Of a stretch of DNA of 64,000 nucleotides, positions 23,974 through 33,156 are shown piece by piece (within the stretch, counting starts at the first letter, position 1; each line of letters begins with the position of its first letter). The notes beneath the pieces were generated by a model that was not told where the DNA came from, ran no database searches, and saw only the letters and a list, made by a program, of their open reading frames with translations. Source of the stretch: Pseudoclavibacter terrae (GTDB taxonomy: Bacteria; Actinomycetota; Actinomycetes; Actinomycetales; Microbacteriaceae); the NCBI RefSeq assembly GCF_008831075.1, contig NZ_WBJX01000002.1, positions 186,001 through 250,000 of the forward strand, read 5' to 3'. The position numbers were made by a program, and so were the translations under genes.

Positions 23974-25509
23974 TCAGCTCTCTTCTGGCCCCGCCTTTCG
24001 CGCCCGGGTCCCGTGCTCGACGGGTGCAGTGTCCGGCTCGTAGGAGTGCTCGTCGAGGGAGCCGCCGGACTTCAGCACACGGAGCTCCTCGGTCTGGACA
24101 CGCATCGCCGGGGCCGCGGCAAGGTTCGACGGCGTGCTCGGTGTGCCTGGCAGCCACACGTTGAAGAAGAGGTTGAGGACGACGGCGACGATAGCCGCTG
24201 AGCTGATGCCGGAGTCGAAGATCGTCACGAACCAGTCCGGGAAGGCGTGCCAGAACTGCGGGGAGACGACCGGGATGAGGCCGAAGGCGAGCGACGAGGC
24301 GACGATGATCATGTTGTTGTTGCCGGTGTAGTCGACCTTGGAGAGGGTGCGCACGCCGCTCGCCGCGACGCTGCCGAAGAGCACGATGCCGGCGCCTCCC
24401 AGCACGGGGCTCGGGATGACGCTGAAGACGGCCGCGGCCATCGGGGAGAGGCCGAGGATCACGAGGAGGCCGCCGCCGGCCGCGACGGCGAAGCGGCTCT
24501 TGATGCCGGTGAGGGCGACGAGCCCGACGTTCTGGGCGAAGGCCGTCGCGGGGAACGAGTTGAAGACGGGCGCGATGAGCGAGGACACCATGTCGGCTCG
24601 GAGTCCGTCGCCGACTCGGCGGGAGTCGACCTTGGTGCCGACGACCTCGCCGACGGCGAGCACGTCGGCCGTGGTCTCGACCATGATGACGAGGATCACG
24701 ATGGTCATGGAGACGATGGCACCGATCTCGAAGATGGGCATGCCGAACGCGAAGGGCTGCGGGAACGCGAAGACGGATGCCGACCCGACGGCATCGAAGT
24801 CGGCCTGCCCCATGAGGAGCGCGCCGACCGTGCCGATGGCGAGCCCGAGGAGGACGGCGAGACGGGAGAGCGCCCTGATCTTGCTCAGGATGAGGACCAC
24901 CGCGAAGGTGAAGAGCGCCAGGCCGATCTTGTCAGCGGAGGCGAAGCCCTCTGCGGTCGGGTCGGAGCCGGTCACCCACCTCCCGGCGACAGGCATGAGG
25001 GAGAGGCCGATGACCGTGATGATGGACCCGGTCACGACGGAGGGGAAGAAGCGCACGATCCTGGCGAAGAACGGCGCGACGATGAGGCCGATGGCGCTGG
25101 CGACGATGACCGCGCCGAAGACGGTCTGCAGGCCGGCCTCGCCGTTGTTGCCGATGATGGCGAGCATGGTCGAGACGGCGGCGAACGAGATGCCCTGGAC
25201 GAGCGGCAGCTTCGAGCCGAAGTAGGGCACGCCGATGGTCTGCAGAATGGTCGCGGCGCCGCTGACGAAGAGTGCGCAGGCCACGAGGAGCGCCTTCTGG
25301 CCGACGTCGAGGCCTGCCGCGCCGCCCACGATGAGGGGTACCGCGATGACGCCGCCGAACATCGCGAGGATGTGCTGGACGCCGTAGCCGATCGTCGTCG
25401 CCGGGCTCAGGCGCTCGTCCTCCGGGCGGGTCGCGGCCGCCGATGACTTGGTCGCGGCTGTTGCAGCTGCCGCTTCGGACGCTGCCGGGATGTTGGGTTC
25501 TGGAGACAT
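23974..25509 (-). CDS. Purine/urate permease (nucleobase:cation symporter-2 family)
   Basis: 511 residues with about 12-14 membrane segments. NCS2 features are IGYGVQHILAMFGGVIAVPLIVGGAAG and QNVGLVALTGIKSRFAVAAGG in the middle, with SGADVL-like VVETTADVLAVGE before it. Position as the last gene of the urate breakdown operon points to uptake of uric acid or xanthine. AGAGGT lies upstream of ATG 25509. The N-terminal 32 residues are an Ala/Thr/Ser tail outside the membrane. Confidence 0.9.
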   Translation of the reverse strand: MSPEPNIPAASEAAAATAATKSSAAATRPEDERLSPATTIGYGVQHILAMFGGVIAVPLIVGGAAGLDVGQKALLVACALFVSGAATILQTIGVPYFGSKLPLVQGISFAAVSTMLAIIGNNGEAGLQTVFGAVIVASAIGLIVAPFFARIVRFFPSVVTGSIITVIGLSLMPVAGRWVTGSDPTAEGFASADKIGLALFTFAVVLILSKIRALSRLAVLLGLAIGTVGALLMGQADFDAVGSASVFAFPQPFAFGMPIFEIGAIVSMTIVILVIMVETTADVLAVGEVVGTKVDSRRVGDGLRADMVSSLIAPVFNSFPATAFAQNVGLVALTGIKSRFAVAAGGGLLVILGLSPMAAAVFSVIPSPVLGGAGIVLFGSVAASGVRTLSKVDYTGNNNMIIVASSLAFGLIPVVSPQFWHAFPDWFVTIFDSGISSAAIVAVVLNLFFNVWLPGTPSTPSNLAAAPAMRVQTEELRVLKSGGSLDEHSYEPDTAPVEHGTRARKAGPEES

Positions 25510-25581
25510 GAGGTGACCTCTCTTGGGGTCGACAGACAGCGCCACCGTGTTGAGCGGGGGTGTGGTGCGCTGCTGCGGGTG

Positions 25582-26499
25582 CTAGATGAACGAGGGCGTG
25601 TCGGTCCACGCTTCGGGCGCCGGTGCGACGCCGTCTCGGATGACGGTTCCTTCGATGAGGCCGTACGGGCGGTCCGCGGCGAAGAACACCTCGCCGGGGT
25701 TGTCGAGCTCGAACGGCGAGAGGTCGACGAGGAAGTGGTGCTTGTTGGGCATCGCGAAGCGCACCTCGGCGATCTCGGGGAACTGCTCGATCGCGGCCTT
25801 GCCCATCTGCCAGAGGGACTGCTGCAGTGCGAGGGAGTGCACGGTCGCGAAGGTGGAGACGAGTGCGGCCGAGATCCCCTCGTAGAGAGCGTTGTAGTCG
25901 GGCTCTGCCTCGACGGCCTCTGGGGTGTAGCGCCAGCGGGCGGTGACCGAGGTCGCGAGGATCCTGTCGGTCGTCTCCACGAGCGTCGTGTACTTGTCGC
26001 GTGGGAAGCCGTGGAACTCGCTGCCCGTCGACTTGAGTACCGTCAGGTCCTTGAGGCCTGCCGTGACGTGGGTCGTGCCGTTGATCTTCTGCACGGTCGC
26101 GAGCCTGGTCGCCTGCCCTTTGCGGACGAAGGCGTGGTCGTGCTCGTCGCCGTCCACGAGGATGCGCTCCCAGGCGAACTGCTCCGCCTGCCAGAGGCCG
26201 CCGTCGATCCATTCGAACGCGTCGACGAAGTGCGCGCCGAGCTTCAGCAGGAAGCTCTCGGGTGAGCCGACGCCGTGCTCGCGTGCGAACGCGTACACGG
26301 TGTTCTTCTGGGTGTCGGTCGCCACGACCAGCGAGTTGTCTCCCTCGAGGTAGGAGCTCACGAGCGCTGCGCCCCGGAGCTGGCTCGTGATGTTGAGGTC
26401 CTCGATCTCGTGGCGGTCGGTGTCTCGGGTGATCTTGACGAGGCGGTTCTCCGCCTTGCCGTACTTGTTGGCGCCGAGGCTCACGGTGACATCGGTCAT
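25582..26499 (-). CDS. Urate oxidase (uricase)
   Basis: 305 residues, the usual length. Two T-fold repeats are seen; the first has SLGANKYGKAENRLVKITRD with the Lys of the catalytic pair, later LKSTGSEFHGFPRDKYTTLVETTDRILATSVTARWRY and the C-terminal MPNKHHFLVDLSPF. It converts uric acid to 5-hydroxyisourate without cofactor. The gene sits 2 bp after uraH and next to the permease, completing the route urate to allantoin. Confidence 0.93.
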   Translation of the reverse strand: MTDVTVSLGANKYGKAENRLVKITRDTDRHEIEDLNITSQLRGAALVSSYLEGDNSLVVATDTQKNTVYAFAREHGVGSPESFLLKLGAHFVDAFEWIDGGLWQAEQFAWERILVDGDEHDHAFVRKGQATRLATVQKINGTTHVTAGLKDLTVLKSTGSEFHGFPRDKYTTLVETTDRILATSVTARWRYTPEAVEAEPDYNALYEGISAALVSTFATVHSLALQQSLWQMGKAAIEQFPEIAEVRFAMPNKHHFLVDLSPFELDNPGEVFFAADRPYGLIEGTVIRDGVAPAPEAWTDTPSFI

Positions 26500-26501
26500 G
26501 G

Positions 26502-26855
26502 TCAGGTCCCCCTGTAGGTCGAGTACGCGAACGGGCTGAGCAGGAGTGGCACGTGGAAGTGCGGTGGGGTCTCGTCGCCGGACCCCGAGTCGGCGCTGGT
26601 GATCTCGATCGCGACGGTGATGTGCGGGTAGAACGTGTCCACGCCGCGCGCCGCGAAGTAGGCGCCGGTCTCGAAGACGAGCTCGTAGGTTCCGGCGGGC
26701 AGGAGGGCCGGGCCGAGGTCGGAGACGCGACCGTCCGCATCCGTCACGGCCCGCGCCAGCTCTTGGCCTCCGAGGGCTCGGAGGTGGATGCGGACGCCCT
26801 CGGCGGCACGTCCGACGGAGCTGTCGAGCACGTGGCTCGTGATCTGGCTGGTCAC
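26502..26855 (-). CDS. uraH: 5-hydroxyisourate hydrolase (transthyretin-like)
   Basis: 117 residues, standard length. N-terminal SHVLDSSVGRAAEGVRIHL supplies the active-site His, and the family C-terminus YSTYRGT is intact. It hydrolyses 5-hydroxyisourate to OHCU between uricase and UraD. The GTG start at 26855 overlaps the uraD stop by GTGA. Confidence 0.94.
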   Translation of the reverse strand: MTSQITSHVLDSSVGRAAEGVRIHLRALGGQELARAVTDADGRVSDLGPALLPAGTYELVFETGAYFAARGVDTFYPHITVAIEITSADSGSGDETPPHFHVPLLLSPFAYSTYRGT

Positions 26856-27349
26856 TCTGTCACCGATTCGTCGAGTCGCAGGAGAGTGATGTCGCGCAGC
26901 TCGGAGGCGACGACGGCGAGCTCGGTCGCATCGTCGTTGCCGAGGCGCTCTTCGAGCTGCGCGAGGATCTCGGCTGGCGTGCGGCCTGCGGCTCTGACGA
27001 GGAAGATGCGGTCGAAGCGAGCCTCGTAGCGTCGGTTGCCCTCCGCGATGCGGGCGAGCACATCCGCTTCCGCCCCCTGCACCGCTCCCTGCTCGCGCGC
27101 CGAGTGCTCGGCGCCTGGCTCGGATCGGTCAGGACGCTCGCCGATGCGCGGGTGGCCGGCCAGGGCGAGCTCCACCTCCTCGTCGTCCCAGGCGGCGGCG
27201 GCCTCGGCGGCACGTTCCCGAAGCTCGCTTTTCGACGCGAACGGGCGAGAGCTGGCGAGCGCGGCCGTGAAGCTGGGGATCGCGACGAGCGTCGCTGCGA
27301 AGTCGATGGCGCTGGCTTCGCCGAGCCGGTTGTATTCGCTGATGAGCAA
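26852..27349 (-). CDS. uraD: OHCU decarboxylase
   Basis: 165 residues. The family motif AGHPRIGE with the catalytic His is present, with upstream FASKSELRERAAEAAAAWDDEEV and C-terminal LEERLGNDDATELAVVASELRDITLLRL. It makes S-allantoin from OHCU. The start appears to be TTG at 27349 preceded by GGAGGG at 10 nt; no ATG fits the expected length. First structural gene of the urate operon. Confidence 0.92.
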   Translation of the reverse strand: MLISEYNRLGEASAIDFAATLVAIPSFTAALASSRPFASKSELRERAAEAAAAWDDEEVELALAGHPRIGERPDRSEPGAEHSAREQGAVQGAEADVLARIAEGNRRYEARFDRIFLVRAAGRTPAEILAQLEERLGNDDATELAVVASELRDITLLRLDESVTE

Positions 27350-27380
27350 AGCTGGTTTCCCTCCGTGGTGGCTAGCCGTA

Positions 27381-27386
27381 AAGCTA
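27381..27386 (-). promoter_or_regulatory. -10 element of the urate operon
   Basis: TAGCTT on the minus strand would start transcription near 27374, leaving a 24 nt leader with the GGAGGG ribosome binding site of uraD. Confidence 0.4.
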
Positions 27387-27404
27387 TCCCTTCACGCCCG
27401 GCGG

Positions 27405-27434
27405 GAGATTTCAGCGAGGTAAAAGCGAGATTTC
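27405..27434. promoter_or_regulatory. Paired GAGATTTC repeats, candidate operator of the urate operon
   Basis: GAGATTTC at 27405-27412 and 27427-27434, 22 bp apart or two helical turns, directly upstream of the operon -10. The spacing suits a dimeric regulator such as the XRE-cupin protein encoded next door. Confidence 0.5.
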
Positions 27435-27508
27435 GGTGCGTTTCGGGAACGGAGGCGGCGGCAGGCGCGACAGCAGAAGCCGCTCGCGGCGACGACGCGG
27501 CGAACCGG

Positions 27509-28216
27509 CTAGCCGTGGGAGGCGCGCGCCTCCGAGAAGAGCGGATTGCTGGGATCGGACTGCGGCGCGCGAGCGATGACCCAGTTCGCGACGCACGGCT
27601 GCGAGCTGCGGTTGCTCACCCGGTGCGGGGTCTCCGACGAGTACGTGATCGAGTCACCAGGGCGCAGCGTCACGGTGTCGCCGTGCACCTCGACCGTCAG
27701 CTCCCCGGAGATCACGACCCCTGACTCGACCCCCGCGTGGGTGGCGAACGAGGCGGAGTCGCCGGCGCTCGCGGACGTCATGGGCGGGAAGGTCGACTCG
27801 AAGTGGTCGATGCCCGAGGTGCGCGAGCCGGACAGTCGCCGGTAGACGACGCCGCTCTCCAGCGTCACCGCCGCGATCTCGCCCCTGCGGAGCAGGCTGT
27901 AGCTGCCGAAGCTCGAGCGCTCCGCGTAGGAGCTCGTGCCTCCAGCGAAGACGTCGGTGATGGATGCGCCGAGCTCACCGACGATCGCGATGAGCCGGTT
28001 GACGCTCGGGCGCATGACGCCCCGCTCGATCTGCGATACGGCGCTCGCGGAGATGTCGAGTCGTCGAGCCAGCTCCCTCAGCGAGAGCCCGGCCTCCTCG
28101 CGGAGCGCACGCAGTCGCGCGCCGAGCTCGGCGGCGTCTCCCGACTGCTCCGTGAGCGTTGTGACGGCCGCCAGCTCGGCGGCCGACCTCGGGGTGAGCG
28201 TCTCTGGTTCTGGCAC
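27509..28216 (-). CDS. XRE-family regulator with C-terminal cupin domain
   Basis: 235 residues. An N-terminal HTH (ELGARLRALREEAGLSLRELARRLDISASAVSQIERGVMRPSVNRLIAI) is joined to a cupin (VVISGELTVEVHGDTVTLRPGDSITYSSETPHRVSN). Its place upstream of the urate genes on the same strand suggests it senses a purine breakdown product. GTG 28216 is the best start: TACGCT lies 35-40 bp upstream, GAGAGG is the ribosome binding site, and an 18 bp near-palindrome overlaps the leader. Upstream in-frame sequence is not domain-like. Confidence 0.87.
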   Translation of the reverse strand: MPEPETLTPRSAAELAAVTTLTEQSGDAAELGARLRALREEAGLSLRELARRLDISASAVSQIERGVMRPSVNRLIAIVGELGASITDVFAGGTSSYAERSSFGSYSLLRRGEIAAVTLESGVVYRRLSGSRTSGIDHFESTFPPMTSASAGDSASFATHAGVESGVVISGELTVEVHGDTVTLRPGDSITYSSETPHRVSNRSSQPCVANWVIARAPQSDPSNPLFSEARASHG

Positions 28217-28234
28217 TCTGCACGCGCCTCTCGA

Positions 28235-28252
28235 CTCTGGGGATCCACAGAG
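28235..28252. promoter_or_regulatory. Near-palindrome in the leader of the XRE-cupin gene
   Basis: CTCTGGGGATCCACAGAG is symmetric at 16 of 18 positions and overlaps the expected transcription start after the TACGCT element (minus strand, 28251-28256). Possible site of autoregulation. Confidence 0.45.
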
Positions 28253-28338
28253 CGTAGCAAGCCCGAGCTTCACACCCCTGGGGGCCGGAGGCCGTGGCGG
28301 CAGGTGTCCTGGCGCCACGGGCCCCCGGTGACTCGCAG

Positions 28339-28725
28339 CTACGACGTGGTCGGGCCGAGGTCGGGGTCGGTGGCCTGCGCTGAGGGTGCCGGGGCAGCGA
28401 CGTCGCTCCTCGGGACGCCGTCGGCGCCAACGGGGCTCTCGTCCGCGTCGGAAGCCGAGCCAGGCTCCCGCCGGTCAACGCCAACCGTGACCTGCGTGAC
28501 GAGCGCTGCGATGGCGCCAACAGCCACCAGGACGGGGGCGAGCGCAGCCGCCACGACGGTGACCGCGAGGCCCGCCGTCAGCGGGATCTCGAGGAGGGTG
28601 GTGCCGTCGTCGTTCTTGATGAACACCCGACGCACGTTGCCCTCGTGGATGAGCTCCTTGACCTTGCCGAGCAGGTTCTCGCCGGAGACCTTGAACTCCT
28701 CGTAGCCGTTCTTCTTCTCAGTCAT
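28339..28725 (-). CDS. DUF4342 family protein
   Basis: 128 residues. The N-terminal 75 residues match DUF4342: YEEFKVSGENLLGKVKELIHEGNVRRVFIKNDDGTTLLEIPLTAGLAVTVV, followed by a hydrophobic segment (AAALAPVLVAVGAIAALVTQVTVGV) that probably inserts in the membrane, then an acidic/Ser-rich tail. Function is unknown. ATG 28725 follows AGAAGGA; the open frame upstream to 28851 is Pro/Ser-rich and not domain-like. Confidence 0.8.
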   Translation of the reverse strand: MTEKKNGYEEFKVSGENLLGKVKELIHEGNVRRVFIKNDDGTTLLEIPLTAGLAVTVVAAALAPVLVAVGAIAALVTQVTVGVDRREPGSASDADESPVGADGVPRSDVAAPAPSAQATDPDLGPTTS

Positions 28726-28847
28726 GTTCTGCGTCCTTCTTTCGAGTGGTGTGGGACTAGCGGATGGTTTAAGACCGACGGATGGTGCGGGACCCGCGGG
28801 TTGCGGGAGTCCGCTGGCCGGTGCGCTGGGCGGGTGAGAGACGCTGG

Positions 28848-29267
28848 TCAACGTGGCGCGTCGATGCCGTGCTCTTCCTGTGAGGCGGCCATCTTCGAGT
28901 AGTCGGGCAGCTCCTGGATCGACCAGGTGTTGCCGTCAGGATCGGCGAAGTACACGAACCGGCCCCAGGGCTGGTCGTCGATGTCGCTCACCCCGACACC
29001 GCGGCCGCTGAGGTCGGCGTGCGCCTCCTCGATGGAGGTGACAACGCACTGGAGGGCTCGCAGCGAACCGGCCTGCATCTCGCTGATGCCGTTGCCGAAG
29101 GCGATGGAGCAGGCGGAGCCAGGAGGAGTGACCTGAACGAAGCGGATCTCGTCGCTCACGACCTGGTCGTGGTCGACCGGCCATCCCAGTGTGTCGCCGT
29201 AGAAGGCTCGCGAGCGGTCGACGTCGGCGACCGGAAGGCCGACGAGCTCGATGCGGTACTCGACCAT
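28848..29267 (-). CDS. VOC (glyoxalase/bleomycin-resistance fold) protein
   Basis: 139 residues with the two half-repeats of the vicinal oxygen chelate fold: YRIELVGLPVADVDRSRAFYGDTLGWPVDHD and VSDIDDQPWGRFVYFADPDGNTWSIQELP. Such proteins bind a metal and act on thiol conjugates or bind drugs; this one has no assignable substrate. The ATG at 29267 lies behind AAGGGG. Confidence 0.82.
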   Translation of the reverse strand: MVEYRIELVGLPVADVDRSRAFYGDTLGWPVDHDQVVSDEIRFVQVTPPGSACSIAFGNGISEMQAGSLRALQCVVTSIEEAHADLSGRGVGVSDIDDQPWGRFVYFADPDGNTWSIQELPDYSKMAASQEEHGIDAPR

Positions 29268-29389
29268 GATGTTCCCCTTGGTGTTCGTCAGCGTGCGTCG
29301 CTCGACTTCCCTGCGACCTGAGCGTGCGGGCAATGTAGCACCGGCCTCCGACAGTTCGGAGAGATACGTCGCTCGCAGCGGGCTCGGCG

Positions 29390-30751
29390 TCAGCGAACCT
29401 CCCGCCAGGCCGCGAGGGCGGCTTCCCGGCCTTCCTTGAGTCCGACGATCGGTGCCGGATAGTCCTCTGTCCCGGCCTCCGGCACCCAGCGCTGCACGTA
29501 CGCCCCGTGCGGGTCGAAGCGTTCGGCCTGTCGCTCCGGGTTGAAGACGCGGAAGTAGGGGGCGGCATCCACTCCAGAACCGGCGACCCACTGCCAGTTG
29601 AACGGGTTCGACGCCTGGTCGGCGTCGACGAGCGTGTCCCAGAACCACTCCTCCCCTCGACGCCAGTCCGTCAGCAGGTGCTTGGTGAGGAACGAGGCGG
29701 TGACCATGCGGATGCGGTTGTGCATGCTGCCGGTGCGCCACAGTTCCCGCATCCCCGCATCCACGATGGGAATGCCGGTGCTGCCCCGCTGCCACGCCTC
29801 GAGGGCGTCGCGGTCGAGTTCAGGCCACGGGAAGTCCTCGTAGGACGCGCGCCACGGGCGCGTGTGCAGCTCGGGGAAGCTGTACAGGGTGTGCCAGGCG
29901 AACTCCCGCCAGAGGAGCTCACGCCGGAAGGTCGCCGCGCCTTCCCCGGTCAGCCCGTCGAGTGCATGCCAGGCTTGCGCGGAAGAGATCTCGCCCCAGC
30001 GGAGGTGCGGGCTCAGCCGGCTCGTTCCCACGAGGTCCGGCCGGTCTCGGTCCGCCTTGTAGCCGTCGACGACTCCGTCGAGGAACTCCTCGAGCCGGTC
30101 GTGGGCGCCCTGCTCACCCGGCGTCCACTCCTCGCGCAGTCCCTCGGCCCAGTCGGGCCTGGTTGGCAGCAGCTGCCACGAGTCGAGCGCGTCGGAGTCG
30201 AGGGAGGTCGCCCTCGAACCGTGGGGGAGCGCCTCCGGTGCTGGCAGAGGCAGCCGCGGGGGCTCGTGGTCGAAGCGGCTCTGGCAGGCGTTGGCGAACG
30301 GCGTGTACACCCGGTACGCCTCGCCCTGCCCTGTCTGGATCTGCCACGGCTCCGTGAGGAGCGAGCCGGGGAGGCTGCGGGCCTCGGCACCGCCATCGAT
30401 GAGGCCCTGCTTGATGCGTGCGTCGATGTCGCGCTCGGCCCCGCCGTAGCGGCGGTTCCAGACGATGAGGCCCGCGCCTGCCTGTTCGGCGACGCTCGGC
30501 ACGACCTCCTCGGCGCGCCCGCGGCGCAGCACGAGTGACCCACCGATGTCTTCGAGGCTCGCGCGCAGGGCATCGAGGCTGTGGTGCAGCCACCACTTGG
30601 CTGCGCCTCCGAGCGCGCGCACACCGGGGGACTCCTCATCGAGCACGTACAGCGCGATGACGGGCCCGCCGCGTTCCAGGGCAAGGTGCAGAGCCGGGTG
30701 GTCGTGGAGGCGCAGGTCGTCACGGAACCAGACGAGCGTTGGGGAGGCCAT
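29390..30751 (-). CDS. phr: Deoxyribodipyrimidine photolyase
   Basis: 453 residues. N-terminal antenna domain (TLVWFRDDLRLHDHPALHLALE) and C-terminal FAD-binding helical domain with WREFAWHTLYSFPEL, IVDAGMRELWRTGSMHNRIRMVTASFLTKHLLTDWRRGEEWFWDTLVDADQASNPFNWQWVAGSG. It repairs UV-induced cyclobutane dimers with light. ATG 30751 follows TAGCCT by 6 nt (leaderless). Confidence 0.93.
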   Translation of the reverse strand: MASPTLVWFRDDLRLHDHPALHLALERGGPVIALYVLDEESPGVRALGGAAKWWLHHSLDALRASLEDIGGSLVLRRGRAEEVVPSVAEQAGAGLIVWNRRYGGAERDIDARIKQGLIDGGAEARSLPGSLLTEPWQIQTGQGEAYRVYTPFANACQSRFDHEPPRLPLPAPEALPHGSRATSLDSDALDSWQLLPTRPDWAEGLREEWTPGEQGAHDRLEEFLDGVVDGYKADRDRPDLVGTSRLSPHLRWGEISSAQAWHALDGLTGEGAATFRRELLWREFAWHTLYSFPELHTRPWRASYEDFPWPELDRDALEAWQRGSTGIPIVDAGMRELWRTGSMHNRIRMVTASFLTKHLLTDWRRGEEWFWDTLVDADQASNPFNWQWVAGSGVDAAPYFRVFNPERQAERFDPHGAYVQRWVPEAGTEDYPAPIVGLKEGREAALAAWREVR

Positions 30752-30757
30752 GCGGTC

Positions 30758-30763
30758 AGGCTA
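30758..30763 (-). promoter_or_regulatory. -10 element of a leaderless promoter (photolyase)
   Basis: TAGCCT on the minus strand, 6 nt before ATG 30751. Confidence 0.5.
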
Positions 30764-30868
30764 TTGCTCGAACCTCGGTCGGAGGCTGGACGCGAGGCGC
30801 GGCAGTGTCATCCCAGAGGACCATGCGGGCGAGACCAGGGGCGGACGCGGCGTGCGCGCTGCCATCCG

Positions 30869-30874
30869 TAGCGT
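30869..30874 (+). promoter_or_regulatory. -10 element of a leaderless promoter (MacB-like ABC operon)
   Basis: TAGCGT, 7 nt before ATG 30882. Confidence 0.5.
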
Positions 30875-30881
30875 CGTCGAC

Positions 30882-31631
30882 ATGAACACCACATCCTCCC
30901 TTGTCGCGAGCGTCGTCGACGTTCGAAAGATCTACGGCACCCACGGCAGCGTCGCGGCCCTCGATGGCGTCAGCCTCGGCATCCGAAGCGGCGAGTTCAC
31001 GGCGATCATGGGCCCGAGCGGTTCCGGCAAATCGACGCTCATGCACGTCATGGCGGGGCTCGACGGCGCCACCTCCGGCCGCGTGTTCCTCGGCGACACC
31101 GAGATCACGGGCATGAACGACGCCGAGCTGACCGTGCTCCGACGCCGAGCGGTCGGCTTCATCTTCCAGGCCTTCAACCTCGTGCCCACGCTGGATGTGC
31201 GCGGCAACATCATGCTGCCGTTCGACCTCGACGGCCGGTCCGTCTCCCGCGACGAGGAGCAGTGGATCACGCACCTCATCCAGACCCTCGGCCTGGCGCA
31301 GCGACTCGCGCACCGCCCCTACGAGCTGTCCGGTGGGCAGCAGCAGCGAGTTGCCATCGCGCGAGCCCTCGCGACGCGGCCCAAGCTGATCTTCGCCGAC
31401 GAGCCGACGGGAAACCTCGACTCCAAGACGGGGCGAGAGGTGCTGTCGCTGCTCTCCACGGCGAGCAGCCAGTACGGCCAGTCGATCGCGATGGTGACGC
31501 ACGACCCGATCGCCGCCAGCCACGCCGATCGTGTCGTGTTCCTCGCCGACGGCAAGGTCGTCGCCGACCGGCCCCGCACGAGCGCCGCCGAGATCTCCAA
31601 CCTCATGCTCTCCATGGAGACGGCAGCATGA
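30882..31631 (+). CDS. ABC transporter ATP-binding protein (MacB/LolD type)
   Basis: 249 residues: Walker A GPSGSGKS, the MacB-like FIFQAFNLVPTLDVRGNIMLP Q-loop region, signature LSGGQQQRVAIARAL and Walker B LIFADEPTGNLD. It powers the FtsX-type permease encoded next (ATGA overlap). Such pairs export peptides, lipids or drugs or act as mechanotransmitters; the substrate is unknown. The mRNA appears leaderless from ATG 30882. Confidence 0.92.
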   Translation: MNTTSSLVASVVDVRKIYGTHGSVAALDGVSLGIRSGEFTAIMGPSGSGKSTLMHVMAGLDGATSGRVFLGDTEITGMNDAELTVLRRRAVGFIFQAFNLVPTLDVRGNIMLPFDLDGRSVSRDEEQWITHLIQTLGLAQRLAHRPYELSGGQQQRVAIARALATRPKLIFADEPTGNLDSKTGREVLSLLSTASSQYGQSIAMVTHDPIAASHADRVVFLADGKVVADRPRTSAAEISNLMLSMETAA

Positions 31632-33091
31632 GCGCCGCCGGAACCGCGACCGCCGCGAGCAGTGCGGGGACCCGGAGCGCCGGCAAGCCACGGCGCGCCC
31701 CGGAGTCGCAGCAGAACAGCGGAGGTGCGGCTGTCGTGCTGGTGTCCGCGCTGTCGGCCGCCTTCGGCACGGTGCTCATCATGATCGTCGCCGACCTCGC
31801 CGCCTACTTCGACGCCATGGGCCTCAGCGAGATCGGCCAGCTCGCCACGGTGCTCGGCACCGTCGCGGCCCTGTTCTTCACGATCGCCCTCTTCGTGGGC
31901 GCCGTGGTCACCTCCAACTCGGTTGCGACCGTCATCGCCGGGCGCACGAAGGAGATCGCGCTGCTGCGCCTCATCGGCGCATCGGGGAAGTCGCTCCGAT
32001 CCCGGACCGTCCGCGAAGGACTCGTGCAGGGAGCATCGGGCGCGCTCGCCGGGGCCGTCCTCGGCATCGGGCTGACCGCCCTCGGCGCGCAGCTCGCGAT
32101 CATGAACGGCGCACTCGAGCCGTTCACCTTCCCCATCGTGCATCCCGCGGTGCTCGCCCCCGTCATCGCCGTCACCGCGGCGACGATCATCGCGTCCTGG
32201 GTGGGTTCCCGCCGAGTCCTGTCGGTGTCCCCGATCGCGGCGACCTCATCCACGGCTGAGCCGACCATGCAGGAGCTGCGCGCCGGGCGCGGGCGGAGCG
32301 TCACGGCCGTCATCCTCATCGTCCTGGGCGTCGCGATGCTCGTCGGCGGTGTCTTCCTGGGCCTCGCCAGCCCGACCGGTGTGCTCGTGAGCGTCGGCGG
32401 CGGCATGCTGTCGTTCGTCGGCGTCGTCATCGGCTCGCCGGTCATCCTCCCGCCCCTCATGAGCCTCGCCGGGAGGGCGCTGGGGCGCGGCCCGGTGCCG
32501 CGGCTCGCGGCCGCCAACGCCGTGCGCAACCCGTCGCGGAGCAGCAGGGCGGTCATCGGCCTCGTCATCGGCATCACGCTCGTCACGATGTTTGCCGTCG
32601 CCACGGAGACGTTCCGCACCATCACCCTCGAGTTCGGGGAGATGGAGCCCGAGATGTACGCCGCGTTCGAGCAGGTCATCGACGTCACGACCGCCATCAT
32701 GAGCGTGCTCCTGGGCTTCTCGGTGCTCCTCGCCGCGGTCGGCATGGTCAACACCCTGTCGCTCAGCGTCATGCAGCGCAGGCGCGAGCTCGGCCTGCTG
32801 CGGGCGCTCGGGTTCACGGCGGGGCAGGTGCGGCGGATGATCGTGACCGAGGCCGTCGCCATGATCGCCTCGTCGGCGATCTTCGGCCTGCTGCTCGGTG
32901 TCTTCTACGGCTGGGTGGGCGCGCAGGCCACCTTCGGGTCCCTGGTGGGGCGCATCATGATGCCGAGCATCCCGTGGGTCACCGTCGCGGGTGTGCTGCT
33001 GGTGACGCTGCTCATCACCGTCGCGGCGTCGCTGCTGCCCGCGCGGCGGGCGACGCGCGTCTCCCCGGTCGCCGCGCTCGCCGTCGACTGA
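31628..33091 (+). CDS. FtsX-like ABC transporter permease
   Basis: 487 residues. An N-terminal membrane block (ALSAAFGTVLIMIVADLAAYF, FFTIALFVGAVVTSNSVATVIAGRTKEIALLRLIGASGKSLRSRTVREG) and a C-terminal block (LLAAVGMVNTLSLSVMQRRRELGLLRALGFTAGQVRRMIVTEAVAMI) repeat the FtsX motif, separated by a central pair of helices; there is no large outer domain. Works with the ATPase upstream. Confidence 0.9.
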   Translation: MSAAGTATAASSAGTRSAGKPRRAPESQQNSGGAAVVLVSALSAAFGTVLIMIVADLAAYFDAMGLSEIGQLATVLGTVAALFFTIALFVGAVVTSNSVATVIAGRTKEIALLRLIGASGKSLRSRTVREGLVQGASGALAGAVLGIGLTALGAQLAIMNGALEPFTFPIVHPAVLAPVIAVTAATIIASWVGSRRVLSVSPIAATSSTAEPTMQELRAGRGRSVTAVILIVLGVAMLVGGVFLGLASPTGVLVSVGGGMLSFVGVVIGSPVILPPLMSLAGRALGRGPVPRLAAANAVRNPSRSSRAVIGLVIGITLVTMFAVATETFRTITLEFGEMEPEMYAAFEQVIDVTTAIMSVLLGFSVLLAAVGMVNTLSLSVMQRRRELGLLRALGFTAGQVRRMIVTEAVAMIASSAIFGLLLGVFYGWVGAQATFGSLVGRIMMPSIPWVTVAGVLLVTLLITVAASLLPARRATRVSPVAALAVD

Positions 33092-33156
33092 GGCGGCGCT
33101 CCCGCGCCGCGCACCCGCCCACGTTCTGCCGCGCTCCCGCGCCGCACCCACCTCGC

